From contig NZ_MLFS01000002.1 of NCBI RefSeq assembly GCF_002095485.1, positions 1-64,000 of the forward strand: 64,000 nt of DNA, in the 5' to 3' direction. This document shows positions 19,958 through 28,952 of this stretch, one piece after another. Below the pieces are notes generated by a model. The model was not told the origin of the DNA and searched no databases. It saw only the letters and a program-made list of their open reading frames with translations. Made by a program: the position numbers and the translations under genes. Source of the stretch: Pantoea wallisii (GTDB lineage Bacteria; Pseudomonadota; Gammaproteobacteria; Enterobacterales; Enterobacteriaceae). The stretch's first letter is position 1. Each line of letters starts with the position of its first letter.

Positions 19958-21373
19958 TCAGTTTCCCGGATTAATCAGCCAGGTACCGGGCTGATTAATG
20001 GTCAGCATCTGGCTACGCACCCGGCTGCCGTTATGCACTTCAATGCGATAGTTACCCGCCGCCAGATTGAGCGAAGCAAAACCGCTGCTGGCGGGCTTCA
20101 CATCTTTTGCTTCCCCGTTCAGCACAATATTCTCACCCGCCTGCAACTGCAGGTAAACGGTAGCCAGGGTTGGCGCGTTGCTGGCGACCGCGGACGGCGT
20201 GACGGCCGGCGCGGCCGCAGAGTCTGTTGCGGCAACAGGCGGCACATCGTGAGTACGATTCGCACGCCATACCACAACCACCACAGCCAGAATGGCCACT
20301 GCGGCCAGCGCCACCAGGCCAGGTGACAGGCGGCGCACGTTGCGCGATGTCACCGGTTCAATCGCAGCCGCCGCATGATTTACCGCCATAACCTGCGGCT
20401 CCGGCACCGCAGGAGCCGCCTCCGGTGCAGCGGGCAGGTCGGTCGCCAGCGGAATGGCGGTGATCAGCGTTTCAACATCGTTAACCGGCAGATCGATCAG
20501 GCGGGCAAACGCGTCGATGCTCTGCGGGCGATCTTCCGGTTTCATCGCCAACGCGCAGTCGATGGCATGCAGCAGCGGCAGGGCGTAGCCTTCGGGTTTA
20601 CGCTCGACCAGCGGCTGATAGTTGTCCTCAATGCAGCGCACCACACTAACCGGTGGCGCATGCCCGGTGATCAGCGTATGCAGTACCGCGCCCAGCGCAT
20701 AGATATCCGTCCACGGCCCCTGCTCAACTTCACCCTCTTCGCTGTACTGCTCAATCGGCGCAAAGCCCGGCTTAAGCATGATTTCAGTTTCATCAGAGAG
20801 GTTACCGATCTCTTTACGCGCTGAGCCAAAATCAAGCAGCACCGGCAGCTGGTTATCCTGAATCTGAATGTTATCCAGCGAGATGTCGCGGTGCAGGTAG
20901 CCGGCAGCGTGAATGGTATTGATGGCGCCAAACAGCGGCGGCAGCAGACGACGGATCCACGCTTCGTCAACATTTTCCGGGCTGGTGGCCTGCCACTCCT
21001 TCAGCGTCATGCCGCTGTAATACAGCGTACCCATATAGGCGGTGCCGTTCTCTTCCCAGAACCGCAGCACATGCAGCAGGCCAGGGTGATTGAAGCGTGC
21101 CAGCAGGCGAGCCTCCTGAATGAAGCTGTTACGGCCCGCGTTAAACAGCTTCTGGAAACGCTCACCGCGCAGCTCAAGCGACAGATCCGCCGCGCGTACC
21201 GCCAGCGACACCGGCATATACTCTTTGATGGCGATGGTGCGTTCCAGCTGGTGATCCCAGGCGCGATATACAATGCCAAAGCCGCCGCCGCCAATCACTT
21301 CCTTGATCTCAAATTCGTTAAACCGGTAGCCTGCAGGCAGGGCGTTAGGTGTATGGTTTTCGTTTGCCGACAT
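19958..21373 (-). CDS. ppkA: T6SS-associated serine/threonine kinase PpkA
   Basis: The 471-residue protein has a Hanks-type kinase domain at about 15-280. The glycine loop GGGGFGIVY, Lys50 in AIK, HRDISLDN (161-168) and DFG (181-183) are all intact. A single membrane helix near 365-385 leads to a periplasmic tail ending in a beta-rich PEGA-like repeat. In T6SS threonine phosphorylation pathways PpkA phosphorylates the FHA protein and PppA reverses it; both partners are encoded just upstream. The start at 21373 (MSANEN) is preferred over an upstream TTG. Confidence 0.92.
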   Translation of the reverse strand: MSANENHTPNALPAGYRFNEFEIKEVIGGGGFGIVYRAWDHQLERTIAIKEYMPVSLAVRAADLSLELRGERFQKLFNAGRNSFIQEARLLARFNHPGLLHVLRFWEENGTAYMGTLYYSGMTLKEWQATSPENVDEAWIRRLLPPLFGAINTIHAAGYLHRDISLDNIQIQDNQLPVLLDFGSARKEIGNLSDETEIMLKPGFAPIEQYSEEGEVEQGPWTDIYALGAVLHTLITGHAPPVSVVRCIEDNYQPLVERKPEGYALPLLHAIDCALAMKPEDRPQSIDAFARLIDLPVNDVETLITAIPLATDLPAAPEAAPAVPEPQVMAVNHAAAAIEPVTSRNVRRLSPGLVALAAVAILAVVVVVWRANRTHDVPPVAATDSAAAPAVTPSAVASNAPTLATVYLQLQAGENIVLNGEAKDVKPASSGFASLNLAAGNYRIEVHNGSRVRSQMLTINQPGTWLINPGN

Positions 21374-21440
21374 AGTGGGTTCTCTGAACACGTCCTGTAG
21401 CACCCCGTCACCGCATGTGACGGCGGGCAACGACCGCTAA

Positions 21441-22385
21441 TTAATTAATGTTACGCCAGGCACCAATCGCCGGATCGGCCAGATCCGCATGCAGGGTGTC
21501 AATCAGTAACACAGTCACTTTCTGCTGTGGCATAAACTGCGGCGACCAGATGCCGCGTAAGCTATCAACCCGCGTTTTCACCGCATCGCTATCCTTGCCG
21601 GCATTTTTATCCATTTTGATCAACACCATGCCGTTAAAGCGCCACACATGCTGCTGTGCATCAAAAGGCAGCACCAGCCAGCTGCCATCGGCATCCGGAC
21701 GCGTAACGATCATACGCTGATTATTTACCGCCACTACCTCCAGCGGGGTGCTGGTCAGGCGCAGGTCGACAATCGGATAACCCTGCATAAAGTTCACCGG
21801 CTGCTGGCGCGTTTTGCCTTCACTCATCAGCGTCATGTCGCTGGGGCCCTCCAGCCAGCCTTCGGTGGAGCAGCGCTGTTTAGCGTTATCCGGAATAAAC
21901 AGCGACTGGCCTTTTTCATCCCACCAGGTGCGGAAGTGGCAGCCGCCGGGCAGGGCAAAGTGCTGCAGCGGCGTGCTGTCAGCCGGGCGCGACAGATCAA
22001 GCGGTGCGGCGGTGTTGTCGCTGGCGGTGACATCGTTCTGCACGATGGGGCGCCAGTTTTGCAGTTTGGCCGCGCTGCCGGTAGCCAGCACGCTGCCCTC
22101 TTTATTGGTCATCTGCCACGGGATCACATCCAGCAGGCCACACTGATTCGCCAGCAGCGTGCCGACGCGCGGCAAAAAGCTGTTCAGAATAGTGGTTTCG
22201 CTGCTTTTGCCGGAAACAATGCGCAGCGGTAGCGTCTCTTTGCACCAGTCATTGGGCGCATTACTCGCCACGTTATCGATATACACTTCCAGCGACAGGC
22301 TCGGCGAGTAGACAACGCGATAATCTTCAGCCTGCGCGTTCAGCGCCAGCAACAGGGCGACAGCGCCCGGCAACCACACTTTCAT
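21441..22385 (-). CDS. Exported protein of unknown function in the T6SS cluster
   Basis: The product of about 314 residues has a Sec signal peptide (MKVWLPGAVALLLALNAQA, likely cleaved after AQA) and a mature part with scattered cysteines and no transmembrane helix, so it should be periplasmic. No family could be named. AAGGATC lies just before the ATG at 22385. It sits between pppA and ppkA with short gaps on the same strand, so it is probably part of the phosphorylation module, perhaps a periplasmic input to PpkA (inference). Confidence 0.75.
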   Translation of the reverse strand: MKVWLPGAVALLLALNAQAEDYRVVYSPSLSLEVYIDNVASNAPNDWCKETLPLRIVSGKSSETTILNSFLPRVGTLLANQCGLLDVIPWQMTNKEGSVLATGSAAKLQNWRPIVQNDVTASDNTAAPLDLSRPADSTPLQHFALPGGCHFRTWWDEKGQSLFIPDNAKQRCSTEGWLEGPSDMTLMSEGKTRQQPVNFMQGYPIVDLRLTSTPLEVVAVNNQRMIVTRPDADGSWLVLPFDAQQHVWRFNGMVLIKMDKNAGKDSDAVKTRVDSLRGIWSPQFMPQQKVTVLLIDTLHADLADPAIGAWRNIN

Positions 22386-22399
22386 AATGATCCTTGCAA

Positions 22400-23176
22400 T
22401 CAATAACGTGACGGCAGAAAACGTGCCGCATCAGCCTGGGAGTAGAGCAGCGTCGCATCCTGCGGCTCGCCAATCCAGATTGCCAGCGCGCTGAGATTGT
22501 CGCTTTTAACACTGCGATTTACGGCTTGTTCCATTAATGCCAGCCACTCTTCGCAGGCGTTAACCATGCGCAGGGCCTGTTCCATCTCCTGCGTGGTGAG
22601 GTTGAGCCAGAAGCCATCGGTACACACCAGGAAAGCATCGCCATCTGTTAACGCGACCACCTCACTGAAGGTGACCGGACGGGCAGGTTCAACGCCGAGC
22701 GCATTATAAAGTAAATTACTGTTAATGCCGGTATTTTCATAACCCGCCTCCTGCAACTGCTGCGCCAGGCTATGGTCCCGGGTTACCTCATGCAGGACCC
22801 CATGCCGGAAGTGATAAACCCGGCTATCACCGGCGTGCGCCCACCATGCGCGCTCTGTTTCACGGTCAATAAAAAGGGCGGCGAGGGTGGTGCTCATGCG
22901 GGAAAAATTCGGATTGTTTCCCTGGGCAATCAGCAGCGTTTGCTGGCAGTGCTCAATCGCGGCACGGGTGCTGTCCGGCGTGAAATGCTCGCTGCCCTGG
23001 AGCTGTGTAAGCAGCGTGTCGCGCACCAGCTGCGCGGCATAATCCCCGCCCGGCAGGCCAGCTACGCCATCACACACCAAAAAGCAGGCTTTACGATCGT
23101 CGAGTTCCGCCCCGGTGCGATCCTGATTTTCATCGCGCATGCCCTGCTGGCAGCGGCTGGCAAACATCATCTTCAT
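22400..23176 (-). CDS. pppA: T6SS-associated PP2C phosphatase PppA
   Basis: The 258-residue PPM/PP2C phosphatase keeps the metal-binding acidic residues: DENQDR near the N-terminus, VCDGVAGLPGG, TDGFW and KSDNLSALAIW. It should dephosphorylate PpkA targets such as the FHA protein. Its start overlaps the tagH stop by 4 nt, giving translational coupling. Confidence 0.94.
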   Translation of the reverse strand: MKMMFASRCQQGMRDENQDRTGAELDDRKACFLVCDGVAGLPGGDYAAQLVRDTLLTQLQGSEHFTPDSTRAAIEHCQQTLLIAQGNNPNFSRMSTTLAALFIDRETERAWWAHAGDSRVYHFRHGVLHEVTRDHSLAQQLQEAGYENTGINSNLLYNALGVEPARPVTFSEVVALTDGDAFLVCTDGFWLNLTTQEMEQALRMVNACEEWLALMEQAVNRSVKSDNLSALAIWIGEPQDATLLYSQADAARFLPSRY

Positions 23177-24297
23177 GCGTCTTCGGTCCGCGTCTGGGAG
23201 TCTTTATACTGATTCACTTCCATGTCATAGGCATGCAGGAAGGCTTCCCCAAACAGCGTGTGAAAGTCATCTTCAATCTCACCGGCCGTACGCTGGTAGT
23301 GGCGGGAAAAGTAGTCCCACAGCGCCGCTTTGCGTCCGCCGCTGAAGGGCATTTTAGGTAGCACGCCATCTTTACGCGCCTCCTCCTCCAGCCGCTGCGG
23401 ATTAAACGACTGCAGCATCGCAGCGATGATGGCGCGGATACCGGCAATCATCCCCAGCTGGTGCGCCTGCAGGTCCACCAATGCATCGCGCACGGCGGCT
23501 TCCGGCGGCATAAATCCCGGCATCTGGCTCTGGTACATCTGCATCAGCACGGTCTTACCGGAGGGCAGAATTTTGAACGGGTTGTTGGCCTCGTTGAGGA
23601 TCATCGTCATGTCGGCCTTCACGCCGCGCTTGAGGATGGATCGTGAAGAGAGCAGCGCCACGGTGCCTTGTGAAAACAGGCTGAGCATACGGCCGGTGAC
23701 GCGCATCTGCTCTTCAGTCATCAGCGTCTGCTGACTATTATTCAGCCCCATGCCGTCGAGCAGGGCCGCGATCAGTTTGTCCTGATCCACGCCGGGCAGC
23801 ACACCCGGTACGCCAGGTGTATCGCTCTGCGGATCGATCGCCAGACGCGCATCGGGCCGCCGCTCCTGACGCGACGCCGGGATTTCCGGCATGATTTCGG
23901 CATCGGGCACAGCCTGCTCCATGCCCAGCGGGTCGCTGGCACTGTCGCTAAACAGCGCCAGCGGGTCCTCCTGCTGCAGCGCTTGCCGGGCAGGATCCTG
24001 TACCTCAAGGCCATACTCGCCAATGTGCAGCGTATCGCCGTGCTGCAGCAGCACCTGAGAGCCGCGCTGGAGTGCGATGCCGTTATGCACCACTGAGGTC
24101 ACGCTCCCCTGATTGGTCAGGCGGCATTCGCCCTCGGGCGACAGGTGCACCAGCGCCTGCAGACGTGAAATGGCACGCGACGCGTCGGGCAGCACCAGAT
24201 CATTATCCTGGCTGCGGCCAATGGTGCCGCCGGGCGGCTGAAACGCGACGGTTTTGGCGGGCACGTCCGTATTGCACTGCACAATGGTAAATTGCAT
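23173..24297 (-). CDS. tagH: T6SS-associated FHA-domain protein TagH (Fha)
   Basis: The 374-residue protein has an N-terminal FHA domain (about 1-100; GGTIGRSQDNDLVLP) and the TagH-type C-terminal domain (about 190-360; ILKRGVKADMTMI, NPFKILPSGK, EAFLHAYDMEV). It should bind phosphothreonine and link PpkA signalling to assembly. The usual SxxH motif after the first FHA strands is degenerate (AISRLQA), so binding strength is uncertain. It is coupled to pppA and lies 33 nt after tagF. Confidence 0.92.
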   Translation of the reverse strand: MQFTIVQCNTDVPAKTVAFQPPGGTIGRSQDNDLVLPDASRAISRLQALVHLSPEGECRLTNQGSVTSVVHNGIALQRGSQVLLQHGDTLHIGEYGLEVQDPARQALQQEDPLALFSDSASDPLGMEQAVPDAEIMPEIPASRQERRPDARLAIDPQSDTPGVPGVLPGVDQDKLIAALLDGMGLNNSQQTLMTEEQMRVTGRMLSLFSQGTVALLSSRSILKRGVKADMTMILNEANNPFKILPSGKTVLMQMYQSQMPGFMPPEAAVRDALVDLQAHQLGMIAGIRAIIAAMLQSFNPQRLEEEARKDGVLPKMPFSGGRKAALWDYFSRHYQRTAGEIEDDFHTLFGEAFLHAYDMEVNQYKDSQTRTEDA

Positions 24298-24330
24298 GAG
24301 TCATCCCGTTAACAAGGCGATCGCGCAGGC

Positions 24331-25029
24331 CTACTCGAACATCGGTGGATAGAGGCCATTACGTCCCGGCTGTGCACCTGATGCCGGGTTAAAGAGTAGC
24401 GAAAAAAGTTGCGCGGTGAGCGGGCCACTGTGTTTATGGGTGGCATGGGTAAAGCCGTCACTGCGATTACTCCACCAGTAGCTAATATGCTGTTGGGGAT
24501 CAAAGCGATCCGCCACTTCACGCCAGCTCAGCGTGCAGGGCAGGTCATCAAAACCGATCACATCCATGATGTCGCTGCGCTGGTTTTCCGGCACCAGCAG
24601 CGGTGAAAGCTGCTGCATGGCGGCCTCCAGCGCGTCCGGGCTCAGGCGCTCACGTACCGCGCGCAGCAGCAGCGCACCCAGCTCCTGAAACCAGTCGCCG
24701 GAGATGGCCAGCTGGGCGTGATGCCAGTCGCTGGGCGCAAAGCTGCGCAGCGCCAGCAGCGGCCACGTCCGGCCAACCCGATCGCACGAGGGGAGCAGGC
24801 AGCCCATCTGGATCTGCTGGCGCAGCGGCGACAGCGGCAACACAAAGTTCCACACCGGCGCGCGCAAAAACAGCTGTGTACAGGCGCGCTCCTGCAGATG
24901 CCAGTGGGTTAATCCCTGCTGAAACCAGTGGCTCCAGGGCGTAACCGTGCTCTCACTCAGGCGCTGGCGTAAAAAGTCGCCGGTGGCCGGTAACTTGCCA
25001 TACCAGCCCGGCGCGATAGGGTTCGCCAT
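24331..25029 (-). CDS. tagF: T6SS-associated protein TagF
   Basis: The 232-residue protein belongs to the TagF (BMA_A0400) family: PGWYGKLPATGDFLRQRL at the N-terminus and SYWWSNRSDGFTHATHK near the C-terminus. TagF is a post-translational repressor of T6SS activity in Pseudomonas, acting with Fha. The ATG at 25029 has GAGGTAACG upstream and opens on the conserved start, so it is preferred over 25050. It follows tssM by 13 nt. Confidence 0.93.
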   Translation of the reverse strand: MANPIAPGWYGKLPATGDFLRQRLSESTVTPWSHWFQQGLTHWHLQERACTQLFLRAPVWNFVLPLSPLRQQIQMGCLLPSCDRVGRTWPLLALRSFAPSDWHHAQLAISGDWFQELGALLLRAVRERLSPDALEAAMQQLSPLLVPENQRSDIMDVIGFDDLPCTLSWREVADRFDPQQHISYWWSNRSDGFTHATHKHSGPLTAQLFSLLFNPASGAQPGRNGLYPPMFE

Positions 25030-25042
25030 CGTTACCTCACCA

Positions 25043-27157
25043 TTACTCACTGTGTCCGGTCAATGGTCGCGAAACGGAGTGGGGCGTAACCGCCAGCGAA
25101 CGGCCATCCTGACCGGCATTTTTCAGATTTTCCGCAAGCTTACGCATCATCAACGCATTGTCCCGCGCATAAGGTGAAGACTGAATCTGCTGATCCAGCA
25201 GCTGGCTCAGGTGCCAGTCCAGCTGCTGTAGATCGCGTGCGCTGACATCATCAGGCAGCGTACGTTGCAGGTTCTGCATCAGCCAGCCGCGCAGAAACTC
25301 GCCGTCATAGTTGCGCGGCTGATAGAGCATCTGGTAGGCGCGCAGCGCGTTACGGCTGTAATCGTTATCGTTGCCAGGATCGTTACGCAGCAGATTGGTG
25401 ATCTGCCGGGCCACGCGCGGCAGCAGTAAAGACTTAAGCGCATTTTGATAAAGCACCCATGCGGCATCGCTTACCTGATTGCCCCGGTACAGACCCACGC
25501 GCATGGTAAGCGGAGGATTGTCGAGGGAAAAGCGCTCCGACATGGGCAACTTCACCAGGTTATTTAAGAAGGGTAGCAGATCAAAAATATTATCGGCTGG
25601 CTGATGAATAACCTGCTGACTCTGCGCGTTAATGGGGGCGATACGGGCCGCAACCTGATCAAGATAGCGCTGATTCTGTATATAGCTGGTGAGCCATAAG
25701 CCGCTAAGCAGCACCAGCGCGCCGGTGAGCACACCGTAACCGATCCAGTGGAACAGGCGGTTGCGATACTCCCAGTGGCGGTTGCTGCCCGCCAGGCCGC
25801 TTTCGCGAAACACCAGCTCGCTCAGCAGATCGCGGATAAAGAAGCTCTGGCCTTTGCTGCCGGGTATCGGGTTGCTGCGATTGACGCTATCCCATGCGGC
25901 CAGGCTACCGGCCCCGCTGTGGGGCAGCTGTAGCTTGCGATTAAGTTCGCCCATAATGCGGTCAAACGGCAATCCCTCCTGGGTGCCACTGGTAAAGAAC
26001 AGACCGCGTACCGACCAGGCAATCGCCTCCTGCTGGCGGGAGAACACCACATCCAGGAACTCATGCAGCAGCGGACGCAGCGAACTGAACTCCTGCGGGA
26101 ACAGGAAGCTGTCGGCGCGCTGCGTCAGATCGCGCTCGCTTGCCATCACGTCCGCCAGCTGCTGCTGCAGGCGCTGCTCCAGGCGCTGATACCGTCCGCT
26201 GAAGCTCTGGTGCCAGTCATCTTTATGCGGCTTGCCCGGCTCCCACGGAAAGGTAAAGCCCCAGATAGCGTCGCGCTCAGGCTTACTCAGATTGCCGTAA
26301 AAGCTCATAAAGCCTTTCAGCAGATCGGTTTTGGTCACCATCACATACACGGGAAAGTGGATGCCGGTCTGCTGATGCAGCTCAACCATGCGCTGACGCA
26401 GTGCGCTGGCCTGCGCGTGGCGCGCTTCCGCAGAGTCGGTGAGCAGATCGGCCACGCTAATGGTCATGATCACGCCGTTGATGGGCTGACGGGTACGATA
26501 GCGCTTCAGCAAATGGATAAAGTTCTGCCACTCGGCGCCGTCGCGCGCGCGCTGGCTCTCCTGCAGGGCATAGCGGCCGGCGGTATCGATCAGCACTGCG
26601 CTGTCGGTAAACCACCAGTCGCAGTGACGGGTACCGCCCACGCCGCGAATGGCGGTTTTGCCCAGGCTGTCGGTCAGCGGAAACTCCAGTCCGGCGTTGA
26701 GCAGCGCGGTGGTTTTGCCCGCGCCCGGCGCGCCAATAATGACGTACCACGGCAGCTGATAAAGGTAGTGGCTCTGGAAGCGCGCCAGCCAGCTCTGGCG
26801 GTGACGACGGCCAAACTGGGTGCGCTTCAGACGCAGCACCGCCTCGCTGAAGCGCTGCGTCAGCAGGGTTTCAGTCGCCTGGCGATCCGATACCTCTTCG
26901 CTGCTCATCTGCTGCAGGCGATTCAGTAACTTGTTATTGAACCAGCCGCGCCAGATCGCCGGGATAAACTGAAACAGCACCCAGCAGAAGTAGAGCAGCC
27001 CCACCAGCATCTGGCGCGGGAAGACCGGCTCCAGCGGACGGGTATCGCCCCAGGTCCAGAGCGGGCCCAGCATCCACAGCACGCAGCTGAGCGCGGTGAC
27101 GCCAATCAGGCTCCACAGCAGACGGTGGGTTAACAGATGTTGAAGTGATGCGCGCAT
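25043..27157 (-). CDS. tssM: TssM (IcmF-like) T6SS membrane protein, C-terminally short
   Basis: TssM forms the trans-envelope complex with TssL and TssJ. This 704-residue protein has two N-terminal helices (about 14-31 and 51-70), a P-loop GAPGAGKTT near 142-150 and a third helix near 450. It then continues only to RDNALMMRKLAENL and ends soon after. Usual TssM proteins have about 1100-1200 residues, so about 400 C-terminal periplasmic residues, including the TssJ-binding region, are missing. The tagF start follows 13 nt later, so no hidden continuation fits: this is a true truncation, not a frameshift. Its ATG overlaps the tssL stop (TGATG). Confidence 0.9.
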   Translation of the reverse strand: MRASLQHLLTHRLLWSLIGVTALSCVLWMLGPLWTWGDTRPLEPVFPRQMLVGLLYFCWVLFQFIPAIWRGWFNNKLLNRLQQMSSEEVSDRQATETLLTQRFSEAVLRLKRTQFGRRHRQSWLARFQSHYLYQLPWYVIIGAPGAGKTTALLNAGLEFPLTDSLGKTAIRGVGGTRHCDWWFTDSAVLIDTAGRYALQESQRARDGAEWQNFIHLLKRYRTRQPINGVIMTISVADLLTDSAEARHAQASALRQRMVELHQQTGIHFPVYVMVTKTDLLKGFMSFYGNLSKPERDAIWGFTFPWEPGKPHKDDWHQSFSGRYQRLEQRLQQQLADVMASERDLTQRADSFLFPQEFSSLRPLLHEFLDVVFSRQQEAIAWSVRGLFFTSGTQEGLPFDRIMGELNRKLQLPHSGAGSLAAWDSVNRSNPIPGSKGQSFFIRDLLSELVFRESGLAGSNRHWEYRNRLFHWIGYGVLTGALVLLSGLWLTSYIQNQRYLDQVAARIAPINAQSQQVIHQPADNIFDLLPFLNNLVKLPMSERFSLDNPPLTMRVGLYRGNQVSDAAWVLYQNALKSLLLPRVARQITNLLRNDPGNDNDYSRNALRAYQMLYQPRNYDGEFLRGWLMQNLQRTLPDDVSARDLQQLDWHLSQLLDQQIQSSPYARDNALMMRKLAENLKNAGQDGRSLAVTPHSVSRPLTGHSE

Positions 27158-28366
27158 CACTGGCCTCCCTGGTGAGTACCAAGCGTTTCCGGTGCCGCAA
27201 ACAGGGTGATCTCCACCCGGCGATTGCGGGCGCGGTTTTCATTGCTGTCATTGGGGAGCAGCGGATTGCTGTCGCCACGGCCTTCCGCTTTTACGCTGTG
27301 GCCGTCCGCCAGCTGAAGATTGAGCTGCTGGGTCACGGCGCGCGCGCGCCAGTGAAAATTCGTAGCTGGAGGCAAAACGGCCATCAACCGGGCTGTTGTC
27401 GGTATAGACCGATACCAGCACCGTGCCCTTTACGGTTTTCATCGCGCTGGCAACGTGCGCCAGCAACGCGCGTCCGACCGGGTTCACCACGGTGCCCTCC
27501 GTGACAAACAGCTTATCGGCCGGGATGATCACCTTGCTGCCGAACGCGCCATCGCTCACCTCCAGCTGGCCGGCGGCAATCACGTCGTTGAGGCGCTGAT
27601 GCAGATCGAGCAGCGCCTGCGGCGAGGTGGGCCGGCGACCGGGCATAATCTGCGGCAGCGGCGTTTGATAGATGGCGCGCAGCAGCGGTTCCGCTGCGTT
27701 ACCGAGCCGCCAGTTCAGGCCGCTGTAAATCAGGCAGGCGATCAGCGTGGCCAGCGTTGCGCAGGCCCAGAGCGGCACCATCGGCCGCGTCAGGCTGCTA
27801 ACCAGCGGATGCACCTGCACCAGCGGTGTGGCACTGGCCGGTGCCGGGCGGTGTTCAGCAATAAGCTGCGCCAGCCGTTTGCGAATGCCTTCGCACTGGG
27901 CCCGGCCGCTGTCGCTGCCGCGATAACGGCCTTCATACCCCAGCAGCAGGCAGTAGTGGATCAGCTCCAGCAGCCACAGATGCTGCTGCGGGCTTTGTGA
28001 CACGCGAGACAGCAGCTGGAACACCTTTTCGCCGCCCCAGCTCTCATTGTGAAAGGTTACCAGCATCCCGTTGCCGGACCACACGCCGCGTGTGCCCCAT
28101 GGCGTCTGCGCGGCGGACTCATCCAGCACGCTACACAAGCAGTAGCGCGCACCGATGATCATCTCGAAAGGTAAACCGGCTTGTTTACAGCGTTGTTCGA
28201 ACTGGCGGATCTCTTCGATCAGCAGCTGGCGCAGGCCGGCAGGATCGTCATGCGTCGCCGCCTGCCGGATGCGGACCACGGCATTCAGTATGGGCGCTGC
28301 GGCATTCAGCAAAAGGTTATCATTGCCCGCGATAATGCCATCGCGGGCAAGGGAATCCTGAGTCAT
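27157..28366 (-). pseudogene. tssL: TssL (DotU) with C-terminal OmpA-like domain, frameshifted
   Basis: The first frame gives a DotU domain (about 1-190; ARYCLCSVLDESAAQTPWG, HNESWGGEKVF), one membrane helix at 196-216 and the start of an OmpA/MotB peptidoglycan-binding domain, then breaks after FSLARAR. A second frame resumes at AVTQQLNLQLADG and ends at the tssM start. The break lies in a GC-dinucleotide run at 27337-27350; gain of one GC unit (or a 1-nt loss) restores about 403 residues. The conserved end SNPLLPND...NRRVEI is intact, so this is either a slippage mutation or a sequencing error. Confidence 0.9.
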
Positions 28367-28451
28367 TAAATCTCGATTTTCCTGGCAATGGCGCGACGCT
28401 GAGCCCGCAAAGCGTCGAGAGGGTGCAGGCAATATGCGCCAGATTGCATGA

Positions 28452-28943
28452 TCAGTCTAAGATCCAGGTCGCGGTATCGTTGGTGCGGCAGGCTTTACTG
28501 GCACCTCCTACCGCTACGCAGACCTGTTTAGTACGGCGGGGACGCGGACGATCGCTGCGCAGCGTTGCGTCATAGCGGCTGCTCTCCACGCCGGCTTTCG
28601 GCGGAATATAGCCAATCAGCGGACCATCAGGCTCATCGGCAATTGCCAGCCAGTTATGCTCCACCTTACCCAGCACCTCAAACGGTTTCGCGTTATCCAG
28701 GTAACGCACCACTTTGCCGCTATAGTCCGGCGTGGTCATCACAGAGGCGGCATACAGCGCGCGAAAGCTCTCATTGACCGGCGTGAACTCACCGGGTGCT
28801 GCCACCGCATGACGATGCACCAGTTTGACCCCATTAACTTCACTGGTGACCAGCGTGTCATCAGTAACGGCCGGCGGTGGCGCTTTACAGCCTGCCAGGG
28901 TTAACGCCGTCAGCAGCAGTAGCACGAGTCTCTTATTCACCAT
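28452..28943 (-). CDS. SH3b-like lipoprotein at the head of the T6SS fragment
   Basis: The product of about 163 residues has a type II signal peptide with lipobox LTLAGC, followed by Lys, so it should be lipidated. The middle (DYSGKVVRYLDNAKPFEV and YIPPKAG) looks like a bacterial SH3 domain. It does not resemble TssJ, the usual T6SS lipoprotein. The start is ATG at 28943 or the next codon, GTG at 28940, which is better spaced from GAGG. It lies upstream of tssL on the same strand and is probably the first gene of the unit. Confidence 0.78.
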   Translation of the reverse strand: MVNKRLVLLLLTALTLAGCKAPPPAVTDDTLVTSEVNGVKLVHRHAVAAPGEFTPVNESFRALYAASVMTTPDYSGKVVRYLDNAKPFEVLGKVEHNWLAIADEPDGPLIGYIPPKAGVESSRYDATLRSDRPRPRRTKQVCVAVGGASKACRTNDTATWILD

Positions 28944-28952
28944 GATCCTCAA

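Noticed and set aside
28452-28943. Annotation of the T6SS lipoprotein as TssJ
   Set aside because: Apart from the lipobox, no TssJ motif is visible; the core looks like an SH3 domain.
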